DNA of 64,000 bases from NCBI GenBank assembly GCA_024516035.1, contig CM044958.1, forward strand, positions 9,274,225 through 9,338,224, given 5' to 3'. Position 1 is the first letter of the stretch. The number at the start of each line of letters is the position of its first letter. The stretch comes from Bactericera cockerelli (taxonomy: Eukaryota > Arthropoda > Insecta > Hemiptera > Triozidae). Positions 44,210-55,709 of this stretch are shown here, one piece after another. Made by a program: the position numbers and the translations under genes. Under the pieces are notes generated by a model. It saw only the letters and a list, made by a program, of their open reading frames with translations. It was not told the origin of the DNA and made no database searches.

Positions 44210-47011
44210 TCATAAATAAAATACCTCCCGCATATCTGCTGTTCTCTCCATTGTCCCCATCACACTCGCCGCATTTCCAACTTGTACCGCCAAACTTATT
44301 CGTTGCATTAAGTATGATTTTGCTCTCTTCTCTCCTGTCACACATGCTATCCGCTCTCCCAACTCTTTTACAAACTTCTTTCCATCTTTGCAAATTGGCC
44401 CCATGGTTTCAATGGCAACGGGTACAAAGTGATAATCACTTGCAATTTGCTTATACTTGTCAAGTTTCTTTTTTCCTGCTATTTCCGCCACATGTCCTGC
44501 TTTTCTTTTTGAAAACTCAATATTAGATGGTGCTAGAGTATCGGTACAAGTGGCATCCCAAACCAAACATCTACCAGACTTCCAAGGAACAGTAGACATT
44601 CCATCTGGTCGTCGTCCATCTTCACGTATCATGCCAACTGGTTCTAGAACTGCAGGTATTTTTGCCGACGCAAGACCTCTTCTTATGACATCATTCAATG
44701 TAAAGTGACGTGAAAATCGCCCGGCGCTCTTACTACAGTTTAAACCATGAGTACCTCGTCCGTCTACTTTTTCTCCACAAATGCAAGTGTGAGGGGCACA
44801 AATGGGAGCTCCTAGTCTCAGTCCCATTGAAATTCGGAACTGGTTGTTGTCCAAAAGGGTACTGATTGAGCGAGATGGAAGGACTTGTAACCAAGCGTTC
44901 GATTCTTGATGAGAAGTTGCCAGATGTAGAGCTTTATCTTGATCTGAATCAAATGAGAAAGTTTTGAGAATTTTACTACACATGAAGGTGTCCCACTCGT
45001 GCTGGAGAATGGTACAATCGGGAACATTAGCACCAAATGAAACAGTCCAAATGTCCATTGCCTCCGCATATCCAGCTACTTCTCCAATGTCAGTAATAGA
45101 AGGTAACATGGTACTGACAAGAGGAAAAGTGCTATTTACAGAAGACAAGAAAGCAGGTAGTATTGTTTCAGATAGTTTTCTGATCCCAATTCCTCCAAGT
45201 TTCACTGGAAGTGTACTGAGTCGCCATTTTTCTTCACTCAGCTTAGTATTGATGATCTCTTCTACTGTTGTTTTGATGTCTTGATCCATTGATTCTACTT
45301 CTTGTTTGATTTTCCAGGCGGGGCTAGTGCGCATCAAGTAATTAAGCTTCGGTACCAATAAACAATTTTTTAGTAAATAATAAGCGATATGAAATTTTAT
45401 ATCTGCGAGCCTCTTCAATAAAGTACGGACTTCATGGAATTTCTTTTCAAAAACAAGTTGAGTACAGTCATCGGTGATGGGTGCTCCTAAAAGAGTCAAA
45501 GATGTAACCAACTGAATTCCTGGTACCAAATCTTCAAAATCCTTTACTACATCTTCATCCGTTGTACCACAAAAGAACAATTCACACTTCAAAGGGTTTA
45601 GTTTGAGTCCAATGTGTTTGCATTTTTCCATAATTGTCTTGAGATCTGAAATAACTAATGCTGGATCTCCTCCGAGTGTTCCGTCATCTAAATACCAAAC
45701 ATTTAGTTCTGATTTCAGTTGTTGTATCAGGGGATGAATACATAAACTGAAACCTAAAGGTCCGGCTGGATCCCCTTGTTGAAAACCGACTTCAGAAGAT
45801 ATGATCTTTTCACCAAAAAATAACATGGAAGGCGAGGAGTAACATTGCCAAAGAAGGGGATATAACATGGGACACTGTTCTTTTACTTGAGTTAAAAGGA
45901 CATCTCTCTCTACGCTATTAAAAGCGTTTTCAAAATCTATTTTTAAAATAACCTTTTTTGAAGAATTGTTATGGTTGATGAAAGTTCTTAAAACATGAAT
46001 CGCACTCTCACAGCCTCCTTTTGTGCCAAAACCGAGCTGAATGGGGTTTAGATAATTTGACATAGACTCTCGAACTGACATGCATGCCAATTTCGATACC
46101 AGGCGACGCAATGTGCAACCGATGGCTATTGGTCTAATGCCACCACTGTTTTTGTTCAGAGCACATACAGTTGCACCATAAATAATTGGCGTCATCTCCG
46201 AATTGACATTTCCAGACAACATCATATTGCAAAGATTGGTCAAGGACGAAAGGAGTTTCAAACCAGCATCACCATTGCTTTTTGATAGAAGATCCTTCAG
46301 ATGCTGCGGACGTAAACCATCAACTCCACCAGATGTTCCATTTGGAAAACTATATACAGCTTCCAACACTTGTCTTTCCTCTACAAACAAGTTATCTGCA
46401 CAAGGGACAGGTGGATCAGGGAAAATCAATTTCCTACCTGGAGAAGGATGCTTTGATTTCAATTCGGTAAACACTTCTTCACTTTCTTGTGCTAATGAAT
46501 CAGAGGAGGATAAAATTTTAACGGCGCCACGAACGTCACCGTCGGACAGTTTTGATTCTACACGAGTAGCCAAAGAAGTGCCTTTACCTCCTGATTTAAC
46601 TTTACTCTTAACATATCGAGGAACTTTAACATGTTTAATATTATCTTTCACTGCTTGTGTCAAGTTTGCTGATTTTTCCGGCACTTGCAAACAGATATAA
46701 GAAAAGAATAAAAGTACCATCCAAGAAGAAGTAGTGTTTGCGAGACAATTATCTATCAATTGAGAAAGTTTCTGGGCCACTGTAATTCGTGCTCCTTTTG
46801 GTATCCTCTTCAATACTCTGATGTTTCGTTTTGCCCTTGACAACTTGGACACAAATGATTGTAAATCTTCAGTCACGAAAGGGCTTTCCATGTCAAGATC
46901 AGATAAAAATTCCTTGTGCATCCGTGAATAATGGATACGGAGTCCTCTCTTTCCTTTGAAACTTTTCTGACCATCAGTACATCTGTTACAAATATTTCCA
47001 CAGGATATCTC
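44210..47011 (-). CDS. Retrotransposon polyprotein: zinc finger, RT, restriction-like endonuclease (5' end lost)
   Basis: A 933-codon frame runs from the assembly gap to a TGA. The first ATG is at 46921, but the frame is open upstream to the gap. That part encodes a C2H2-type finger (CNRC, then FKGKRGLRIHYSRMH, with the last His pair spaced H-x4-H), so 46921 is probably not the start. Counting from the ATG, reverse transcriptase motifs are DFENAF (329-334), QQGDP (381-385) and the catalytic box YLDD (410-413), with Leu where most LINEs have Ala. Then come a C-x-C..H..C cluster (713-729) and a restriction-like endonuclease core with RPDG (771-774), WDATCTD (788-794) and GKKKLDKY (816-823). Finger, RT, CCHC and RLE in that order match R2-group elements. 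The clade is not settled. No stop or frameshift is present. Confidence 0.88.
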   Translation of the reverse strand, partial: EISCGNICNRCTDGQKSFKGKRGLRIHYSRMHKEFLSDLDMESPFVTEDLQSFVSKLSRAKRNIRVLKRIPKGARITVAQKLSQLIDNCLANTTSSWMVLLFFSYICLQVPEKSANLTQAVKDNIKHVKVPRYVKSKVKSGGKGTSLATRVESKLSDGDVRGAVKILSSSDSLAQESEEVFTELKSKHPSPGRKLIFPDPPVPCADNLFVEERQVLEAVYSFPNGTSGGVDGLRPQHLKDLLSKSNGDAGLKLLSSLTNLCNMMLSGNVNSEMTPIIYGATVCALNKNSGGIRPIAIGCTLRRLVSKLACMSVRESMSNYLNPIQLGFGTKGGCESAIHVLRTFINHNNSSKKVILKIDFENAFNSVERDVLLTQVKEQCPMLYPLLWQCYSSPSMLFFGEKIISSEVGFQQGDPAGPLGFSLCIHPLIQQLKSELNVWYLDDGTLGGDPALVISDLKTIMEKCKHIGLKLNPLKCELFFCGTTDEDVVKDFEDLVPGIQLVTSLTLLGAPITDDCTQLVFEKKFHEVRTLLKRLADIKFHIAYYLLKNCLLVPKLNYLMRTSPAWKIKQEVESMDQDIKTTVEEIINTKLSEEKWRLSTLPVKLGGIGIRKLSETILPAFLSSVNSTFPLVSTMLPSITDIGEVAGYAEAMDIWTVSFGANVPDCTILQHEWDTFMCSKILKTFSFDSDQDKALHLATSHQESNAWLQVLPSRSISTLLDNNQFRISMGLRLGAPICAPHTCICGEKVDGRGTHGLNCSKSAGRFSRHFTLNDVIRRGLASAKIPAVLEPVGMIREDGRRPDGMSTVPWKSGRCLVWDATCTDTLAPSNIEFSKRKAGHVAEIAGKKKLDKYKQIASDYHFVPVAIETMGPICKDGKKFVKELGERIACVTGEKRAKSYLMQRISLAVQVGNAASVMGTMERTADMREVFYL

Positions 47012-47012
47012 A

Positions 47013-47112
47013 NNNNNNNNNNNNNNNNNNNNNNNNNNNNNNNNNNNNNNNNNNNNNNNNNNNNNNNNNNNNNNNNNNNNNNNNNNNNNNNNNNNNNNNN
47101 NNNNNNNNNNNN
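47013..47112. other. Assembly gap (100 N)
   Basis: Exactly 100 N, the usual placeholder for a gap of unknown size. It removes the 5' end of the RLE retrotransposon. The frame on the far side has stops, and continuity cannot be judged. Confidence 0.99.
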
Positions 47113-47734
47113 TAGACCAGCATTGGCTTGGTTCTGGGGGCCCTTATCAATTATTAGCCTCCTGGTAAAGACAGTGGTAGAAGTGCTGAGTCATTCCTCC
47201 ACTGTCGAGCTACCATCGTTCACGATGACGCCACCCTATGATGATAATTATGATGATGATTCCCAAAACTGTTAGCGTCTTAGGACTTAGCCGACTGATA
47301 AGTTCTAAGCAATAAAAAAAATTCCAATTCTATTCTTCCCAAGTAGGTGATATGTACAGCGAAATTGGGTTTGATGGCAGAGATCTCCTCAAACAATAAT
47401 CAGGCCCTTTGTCAATATTATTCTTGTGAATCAAGACAATATTATAACAGCGTCCCGTAAAGACCTACGATGGTAAACGTTTACCTTCAATACAAAGTAC
47501 TACAAAGGGATCTTTTGAAAGCGCAAACCAAACATCCCGGCGGCCATTTTCCAAGAGTTCTCTCCTTGGCCGCTGCTGAAGATCCTTTGATGACCAGATA
47601 GATGGAAACTATGAATAAATTAACGTGGAAAGAAAACTGTTCCGAGTATCAAGGAGAAAAACTTACGAGAGAAAAAATAGGTTGTACAGCTTTTCACAAA
47701 TGAGGGATAGGGGAGAAGAAGAGGGAGAGAGGAT

Positions 47735-47765
<31 letters not shown>

Positions 47766-50700
47766 ACAGGATGAGGAAAAAAAAAGATGATAGGATAGAA
47801 AATTACAACAAACAAAAAAATTGTGGAGCAAAACGTACAGGAGAAAGAAAATGACAAAGTAGAGTTCAATATTATTATTCATCTCTATGAAAATTAGCAA
47901 GGGAATACAAAGGACACAAAGGATGCCAATATAAAATTAAAAATGGAGACGGGCAAGACAATTTGAAGACAATTTTGTTTAAGGAAAGCTGGAGGCCAAA
48001 AGGAAATTTTAATTACAGTTGAAATTTATTCCGTTAAAAAAGTAGCGATTGAAAGAGAGGAAGGAGTTTTCAATTATGTTCCACGAATATAGAAACCTTC
48101 GAATGATTAAAATGTTGTAGTACCTTCAATATTAAAAGTATACTTTCAGAAACAAAAATGTGTTTTCTAGGAAGTTGAAGTCTAAAGTCTGGATTTTTTA
48201 TCTCAAATTCAACGAAAGAAATAATTGTACAAAGCTGAATAAATACTTCTTTTTTTAAAAAAAAAAAAAACCTTTTAAAAAATTTCTCAATATTGTAAAT
48301 AAAACATTTATAAGTTAATTTAATTCTATTAACAATATTTTATATATGAAACATTTCAATTAGATGATCAGAAGAAGGCCATATTATTATACCCTCTATA
48401 AAGGCCCCATTGCCTTTTTGCATGGCCATGGACAAACTTTTGGTTTATTTGGTGGAGATGTCAAAACTTCGCAAATCTAAAACTCAGAAGTAAAGTTCTA
48501 CACACTTCACATTTTGAATACACCAGGCCCCATCGGTTCACTTAAACTAACCAACGCCGAGCATTGACAGTAAATGGATGAGTGACCGTTTCGAGACCAA
48601 AATCATCCGTAGTTCACTTGGAATTGATTTTCTACTGGGAATTCGATCCTTGTTCACGTGAGATGGGTGAGTCACTATGAGTAACTCGGAATAAAACCAT
48701 GAGAGAAAAAGTGTCTCAATTATGATGGGTATTGAAAAATAAAAATAAAAAGCTTTAGCAATTACTTCAAAAAAACTCATCAGCGAAATAGTGTCTAAAT
48801 AAGGGTAGACCAACGACCCTCTGAAAGCCTTCTCGGGCCCTCTCTGTGTCTTCCGACATCGAGAGCAGTCCTCCTGAAGTACAATCACCTCATGATAGAG
48901 AGAGACAGCAAAAAAGAAAGCAAGAAAATATTTTACATAAAATGTGAAAAGAGAAATGGAGGCACAAGTTTGAAGAGCTCCTCAAACAATAGGGCTACAG
49001 AAGAGGTCAATATAATGGCTGGTCCACCGGAGTGAGATTCACGTGAACAAACATCCAATACAGGCTTATTTAAAAGAAGAGTAATAGGGAAAAAAAGAAG
49101 AGTAAAAAAGGGAGATGAAATATGACCTAACTAAAGAAAAGAGTAGGATCACCGAACTTACGCAACGTCCAGCGAGGTGAGAACTTAGATGATTATAAAC
49201 TTGCTGACCTTTCCTCCGACTTTTTTGCTCAACTTGCAGACGTAGTCGGGCAAACTTTGCTTTTGATAAAATCAAAAGGCCGGAGAAAATCGGGAAGGAA
49301 AAATAAGTAAACGAGGATTTCACGTTTTACATTTTCGCATGGTCTATTCTGGGCGGCCGTGTTTCAGAATAGGTTCCCGTGTTTCAGTCCACTTTTAGAA
49401 GTTGTGTCTTGATGAAATTCCTGGCCGGAGAATTCCTACACGGATATGGTGAGGACTAGTGGCAATAAAGCACTACTTATATTTATCCTTTTTCTTGAAT
49501 AATTACCAATGAAATATATAGGACCTGTTTGACTACCGGTGTAAAAGAACTTTTCAGCCTTACCTCGGTAGTATAAACAAGGTACATTCTACTCTACAAG
49601 TTTTACACATCATTCAAAGAAATTCTATAGCTTCATATACACCATGAAACTGATCCCAGAAATGCGCTCAAGTCTCTAATATTCATATCCCATTCCACAT
49701 AGAAGAGAAGGCTAAGTGAAGCAGGATAAATGTAGGAGGTAAAATATAGAAGGTAATGTAAAGGAGGGAAAGTGAGGGAGGAACAATTTCCCAGGGATAA
49801 CATCAAGGGGATCGAGTTTGATGTAATTTCAATAAGCTGACTCGAACTGGTCAGTGAGGTGAAGAGTAGAAGGGAAGGATAGACAGAGAAGAGGAAAGGG
49901 AGAGAGAGCTGGGAACTTTGAAATTCAGAAAGATAAGTACGAAGAGAAGAGCAGGAAAAAGAAGAAGAAGAAGCAGTAAGAAGAAGAAGAAGAAGAAGTA
50001 GGATATTGAGAAGGTTGAGGAGATGTTTCCTTTTGCAATTTGTGTTTATGTTAAAGAATTTAAAAAATTTGGTTAAACTCAACAGAAACAGCTGAGTGAA
50101 GAAAAACTGGATATAAAAAAATAGGGCCAATCGGTGGTGAACAAAAAAATTCAGTCAAATACCTATCTCGGCCAGAATATGAAAACAATAGATTTGAAGG
50201 TCCCTTCTTGTTTTCTAATTGAAAAGCCTGCCACTAGGTGTCTTAATTTTTTTTTTTTCTTTCTTCAAGGATTGTTCTCGGCTAGTTCTAGTATAATATT
50301 TCAAAAATGTCATATATTTTGGGAAATCTGGGATATTTTCAAGTACCATCGTTATGTATATCATATAATCAATTTGTTTAATTACCTTGTTCCTTATTGA
50401 GCAATATACATATGTCTGCAGAGTACTTTCGTGAACTCTACGAAACCGACATTGTGCAGCTAATCAATTTTTTACCTGCAACAAATAAGCAAAAAAATAA
50501 ATTACTACATCATATAAAATTATACATGTATACCATAGTGGTGTTTCTTTTAGTCCATCCGCTCAAGAGTCTCAAGACATGGGGTGCCGTTATACCAAAA
50601 GTAATCAATTAGTAAAAGGGAAAGAACGTAAACTTTAAAAGCAAGGAGGTAAACTTTTCATAAAGGAACAACTGTGCAGCTTCCAATACATACCAGTGAC

Positions 50701-51914
50701 GGAAGATGGTTTGTTAATAATGGATGAGGCCTAATGCAGCAGATATGCGCTCACAAGCACACTAAACATTCTCCAACGTTCTGAGGAAAATAACAACAGA
50801 CCTTGTAACAGTTCTTGTATATTTGATGATAATAACACATACTTCCTCTACGTTGTACATACAAATGTATTGTATATTGTATTGTATCAAAGTTGAGCAT
50901 TGATGATATTTTTCGGTTCCAATTGCGGCTAGCTATTAGAGAAGGTGAGTTTATAGTGGGTGGATATCCCACACCCCAGGTTAGGATGACCTGGGTGTCT
51001 TTAAAAGATTTTTTCCTGCCTTCCATTAAAAAAAGTTGAGCATTAATTTTCAATGCAATTACTGCATAACTCTGTCGGAAAGCTCTCTGTTACAAGAGTG
51101 AATAGTTACTGATGAAATGTAACAAGAAGCTCAAAATGAGCATCACCTTTCTCGAAATCAAGAAAGGTTTCCCGAAAAGAGGATAAATAATTGTTGTTTT
51201 TTATATGGGAAATTGGGGAAAGAAATTTTACAAAATGTGTGTGTAAGAGAAACCCCTGCCTGGCTTTTGGTTAGGCAGTCCTCACAAACAATCCTGAATT
51301 TGTCTCGTGCGGTCGACACAAAGTTTGAAATAGTTACTTTTTGCGTATTGTTTTCACAACACATGACGGTGTGTTTCGGGAAAACTCTCTCCTGGAATCA
51401 GGGCCGTTTTAAATTCAGCAATCATGGAGGGAAAGGATGCAAAGTTTGTCATTTTATTACTCTCAGTCTGTTCTCGAATAAATTACTTCATTACTTAGTA
51501 TGTTAAAAGGAGTAAAATCTAATGGATGAACAACTAAATAAGATTTTGTGGTCCAAGGCTAACGCCAGAAGTAGGTTGCTGAATCTAATGTCACACGGAG
51601 GAAACATAAACTACTGCCTTCCTCTTTTTCCATTTTGAGTGGTACTTTAAAACAAAAAGTAATGTGCACCGAGTTACATAAACCATTACGGAAATAAGAA
51701 ATTAAAGCATAAAAACGATATGAATATCTTGATACTCGAAAAAATCACAATAATCTGAAAATTCTAATCGGTAACCTGACTGTAAAACTATGTGCGAATT
51801 TCTTTGTGGTGGAGCACAAGGCATCTTCACAATTTTTGTGGGAAGCGCAGCATTACTAAGAGCCTCCTTTACATTTCGAATTATTCTATTACATTAATTT
51901 CTTTTTACTCTGGA
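47113..51914. other. No gene recognised; purine-rich and AT-rich DNA
   Basis: GA repeats lie at 47735-47766, an A-run at 48259-48270, and GAA/AAG-rich blocks at 49950-50000. Open frames (for example 48547-48888 and 49633-50130) are low-complexity or featureless. Confidence 0.5.
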
Positions 51915-52088
51915 AATGCCGCCACTGGTCGTTACTCATACAAGTAACTACTCATTTTTCCTCACGAGGTATGAGTGGACCCCGAACATCCAAGTACAGA
52001 GCAGAAAAATTCCTGCCCCGCTGGGGATCGAACCCAGGTCACCGTGCGTGCAATGCCCAGCGCGCTAACTCACTCTGCCACGGTGACT
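51915..52088 (-). repeat. SINE family A copy, minus strand
   Basis: The complement has the GTGACC..GGTTCGATCCCC B box, the GAGTTAGCGCGC head and CTCATACCTCGTGAGGAAAA near its 3' end. It is close to the full-length copy at 24275. Confidence 0.8.
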
Positions 52089-52149
52089 ACTCCTGACTGT
52101 AAAAGTATTAATAGTCCAAAGCAGGACCTCCTGTTTCCACTCCTGACAG

Positions 52150-52490
52150 GTACCGTCCTGACGAAGCTCCAACGGGAACAATGTCTTTCTCTCCATTCAC
52201 AACTTCAACACATCTGAGCTTTTTAACAAAGGACACTATGACAGTTCCACACTTCCTTGCAACACCTTCGTCAGCTTTTGTTTTATCGGAGTTGTTGTCG
52301 CTTCCATTGTGGCAGTCGAACATTTTCACTCCATTCCTAGTTTCTAGAGTTGTAATTAAGCCAATAAGACTATGAAGGAGAGCACCGATGCGTCTCTTTA
52401 TGAGAAATGGTATTGATCTGTATGTATTGATCAAGTTCGCCGGCAGGAGAGCGCTCGTCAAGTAGCGCCAGCCAATTGGCCTATTTTAAC
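52150..52490 (-). CDS. Candidate exon or gene fragment, unknown family
   Basis: The minus-strand frame is open from about 52490. Its composition is balanced and protein-like (LINTYRSIPFLIKRRIGALL, then GTVIVSFVKKLRCVEVVNGE), unlike the low-complexity frames around it. No family was recognised. There is an AG acceptor-like site near 52480 and a weak GTACCT near 52151. A SINE lies directly downstream. It could be an isolated exon, a processed copy or part of a mobile element. Confidence 0.3.
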
Positions 52491-53346
52491 ACGAAATAGA
52501 GTTTATATGAAAATAAAGAAAGTTAGAAATACAGGTAATTTCAATCTGAGGTACCGAATTGGTCATTTTGGCATCCTAGGGATCGGCCACCCTTTTCTAA
52601 ATAACAGATTCATGTTTCCTTTTTAGACGTAGTTTATTTTGAGCGTTTCGCGTAAAACACATGAAATTATTATTTTATTTTGCAAACATTTTGCCTATTA
52701 ACTCCATTTTACAACTCCATTTTCTCCTCAACGCTTTCTTCTTGAGCTCGTTCACTCGTTCTTCAAACGCCTTGGATAGTCAATTTATTCTAATTTGATA
52801 AAAAAAAATACTAATTTGATGCTAAAATAAAAAATAAACATCTAACTCATAGATACAAAACTAGATACAACTGATACATGTTGTATCTACAAGTTTTCAC
52901 TTACGTACATTCAACCTTCGTTTTCAGGTGACATATTGTTAAAAACAACAAAGAAGAGAATGACTTGAATGAGAAAGCACCAGGTAATCTTCAGAACACG
53001 GACGTGAGTCATTATTTTTGAAATTGATAGTGAAAATACAAACTGAACGATGAACGACCCCCGATATTGGCTCAGAAAAAAATGAAGAACAATTGCAGGG
53101 CATACAAATTACCCATATTACATTGATAACGCAACAATTATGACACATGCAACCCGCGGGCCTAGATAGGGATGTGCTAAGGTGTTCGCTCATACAGGGT
53201 GACTCCGCATTCTATAATCAATATTTTGTTTGTCTGTATTAGTTGCATGAATACACAAAAGTACATTCAACATTATCTAAGGACTAAAAACAAGACAATT
53301 AAAAATTCTACATTATTTTAATAATATTTTAATGAAATAGGGATAC
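52491..53346. other. No gene recognised
   Basis: AT-rich. Bases 52930-53210 may belong to an unidentified dispersed repeat (edge-like ATACAGGGTGACTCCGCAT). Confidence 0.4.
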
Positions 53347-53651
53347 TTAACTCTTTGCGGCACAGCTCGGATTTTTTTGAATAACCTTTCCGGCACGGTG
53401 GTCCAAAGAAAGACCACTTGGAAAATGTACCTTACTGCACGGTGGTCCATATGAGAACTGTCTTTAGTATCGTCTCAGCACGCTTCACTCAGCCAGGGAC
53501 CACTCAAGCTTCTTCCTATTGGATAAAAGTTTTCGGCTGTAGTCGGACATTGTCGTAGCTTTCACAGGGCACAACAAGTCAGGAGGGCCCGTGCAGTAAG
53601 GGTCCCATTTTATGTGGTCCTCCTTGGGACCACCGTGCCGCAAAGAGTTAA
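53347..53651. mobile_element. piggyBac-type MITE
   Basis: A 297-bp body (53351-53647) lies between TTAA at 53347-53350 and TTAA at 53648-53651. The terminal inverted repeats are 13 bp and perfect (CTCTTTGCGGCAC / GTGCCGCAAAGAG). Inside, GCACGGTGGTCC occurs twice near the left end (about 53394 and 53438) and once inverted near the right end. TTAA duplication is the hallmark of piggyBac transposition. No transposase remains, so it was mobilised in trans. Confidence 0.85.
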
Positions 53652-53727
53652 GACACTATATGAGGAAAAACCTGGATCAATGAATTTATATATTCATCTT
53701 CTTTTTTCACTTTGCCTTTTTCCAAAC

Positions 53728-53965
53728 CTACTTGGGGTCGGCATTTGTTCCATGAATTCTTTCCTTCCTTATCTTTCTATTCAGCGTGTCCTCTTTTCTC
53801 CAGTTTTTCTCTATTAGGTCTTCTTCAACTTTGTCTGTCCATCTCATATTAGGTCTTCCTCTCTTTCTTTTTCCGCCTATTTGTAGTTCATGTATTCTCT
53901 TACTCACATAGTTTTCGTCTCTTTTCTCTAATGAATTTAAGTCAAGCAGTATAAATGAGGCCTTT
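53728..53965 (-). pseudogene. LINE C-terminal remnant
   Basis: The minus-strand frame of about 75 codons ends at a TAG (53728-53730). It reads ENYVSKRIHELQIGGKRKRG then RPNMRWTDKVEEDLIEKNWR and ADPK at the end. The GGKRKRGRP..RW..KVEEDL stretch and the closing ADPK are typical of the extreme C-terminus of many non-LTR retrotransposon proteins. Nothing of the reverse transcriptase survives nearby. Confidence 0.65.
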
Positions 53966-55131
53966 TCAAATTACGCGTATGTTTAATCAGTTGAATACCT
54001 TTTTTCTAACAACAGAACAGAAGCTAACAGAACAATTTTCAAATTCATTGTAGAAGTTCATCGGACTTTTTAATATTTTTTACTATTTTTTATATATTAT
54101 TTTTATTAAAACTATAATGAACTCTAGCTTATCAGACAGAGCGTGTCTGTATTAAAAACAATGATATTAAATTTTGATTCAATAATAATGGTCGAGGGAC
54201 ATGGAGAAAACCGAGAGAAACCTCATAAATAAATCCCTTGCGTTTCGTCCGCATAAATTTATTGGAAGAAATGTGAAAATTGTGGCAGTTATGTCATTTC
54301 CTCTTGGCTAAATTGAATTACGAAGAGCAGTCGGTTCGTGCATTTTGAGTTCGGAATGTTACAAAAATCACGAAATAATAACATACAAACCAACATGGTC
54401 TTTTTTAATCTAGGACTCACAAGGCCTGAGAACTCTGCGACGATAATAATGACAAAGAATATATCCCCTGTAAACTGTGAGAAAAATTAATATAGGAACT
54501 AGCTTTTTTCATCAAGTATCTTTTATCTTTTGACGTTGCAACTTTCCACGATGTAATTTCATAAAATCTTTCACCGATGAAAAACTGCTCAAGAGCCGAA
54601 CATCTACTGTTACAACTTAATGGCATTACAAAATCTCTAGAGCTTTCCACGCTGTGACCTTTATCTTTCATATATTGTAAAAACTACACTCAGCGTCGAG
54701 ATTAGCTCAGATAGGGAGTTAAAAATATCTTTCCTCTTCCCTGTAATGCTTACGTAGAGTTGAAAATTCTCTTAAGCTTACATGCTGATGATGGAGATTA
54801 TGATGATTCAAAACAGATAAGGTTAAAGTTTCCACACGGGAAGGGCACAGGTTTTAAAGTTCATTAAGTATTGATGTTCAATAACAGGCCCGACATCCAA
54901 TCTGAAAAAGAGGATAGAGTATTCTTTCTAATCATTTTAAGTTTGTACGAATATCATGTTCTGGGCATGTATGTAATACTCATATTTTTCCTTTTGATTC
55001 ATATAGTTTATAATTATTTATTTTTACAAGTACAAATCGCATTCTATAGGTAAAATTGTTCGTCCAACCCTTTCCTTCTGGCAAGACTTCTATTGGATTC
55101 TATGCATAAATGAATTTAGTGTAACTAACTA
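53966..55131. other. No gene or repeat recognised
   Basis: AT-rich and featureless. Confidence 0.5.
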
Positions 55132-55132
55132 A

Positions 55133-55277
55133 TGCCGGGTCCACACAAAGCGAACATTGTTAGCTAACAATGTTCGCGAACAATGTTCGCTAACAATGTT
55201 ATTTCAAACAAGTCGTAAAAACGTTTTCTAATGCCGAGTCCACACTGCGAACATTGTTAGCTAACAATGACCCGGCA
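55133..55277. mobile_element. Harbinger-like MITE rich in palindromes
   Basis: The ends TGCCGGGTC / GACCCGGCA are inverted and flanked by TAA on both sides (a 3-bp duplication as in PIF/Harbinger). The interior is made of the self-complementary word AACATTGTTAGCTAACAATG, which occurs twice, and an internal second start (ATGCCGAGTCCACAC at 55231). The total is 145 bp with no coding capacity. The superfamily call rests only on the 3-bp flank. Confidence 0.5.
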
Positions 55278-55630
55278 TAACGAAATAACTTTTAATGCTT
55301 CCGAAAAATGTCAAGTGTCTATCAGAGAGCCTATAAATACCATGATAGAGTATTTTTCTTCGATTTGTTCTTTTTTTTCATCCACCTGGTATGTAACTTA
55401 TTACATACAACTTGAAATGACAGATAATAATTGCGGCCAGTTTTACACCGTGAGCAACCCACATCGTAAGCATATGCGTGCTGGAACCCATAAGAACAAG
55501 TTAAGTGGACAAAACCCAACACGCACGTACCCTGATAGTAAACATCACCTGATTCACCTCACATATTGTGAACAATATTCATTAAAGTATTCATTGCAAG
55601 AAGAAAAGAAGACTTTTACAAAGTTAGTTT

Positions 55631-55709
55631 TAAAATTAGAACCAAGGTACCCATGAACCTATGAATCAAGAAGATTCATAGGTTCATGGGTACCTTGGTT
55701 CTAATTTTA
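55631..55709. repeat. Perfect 37-bp-arm hairpin with 5-base loop
   Basis: Bases 55631-55667 are the exact reverse complement of 55673-55709, separated by AAGAA. There is no mismatch in 37 bp. No terminal-repeat or target-duplication features mark it as a transposon. It could be a replication fold-back, a small-RNA hairpin or a sequencing/assembly fold-back artefact. Confidence 0.9.

Noticed and set aside
55267..55656. 129-codon frame
   Set aside because: It starts inside a palindromic MITE and ends inside the perfect hairpin; no domain was recognised.
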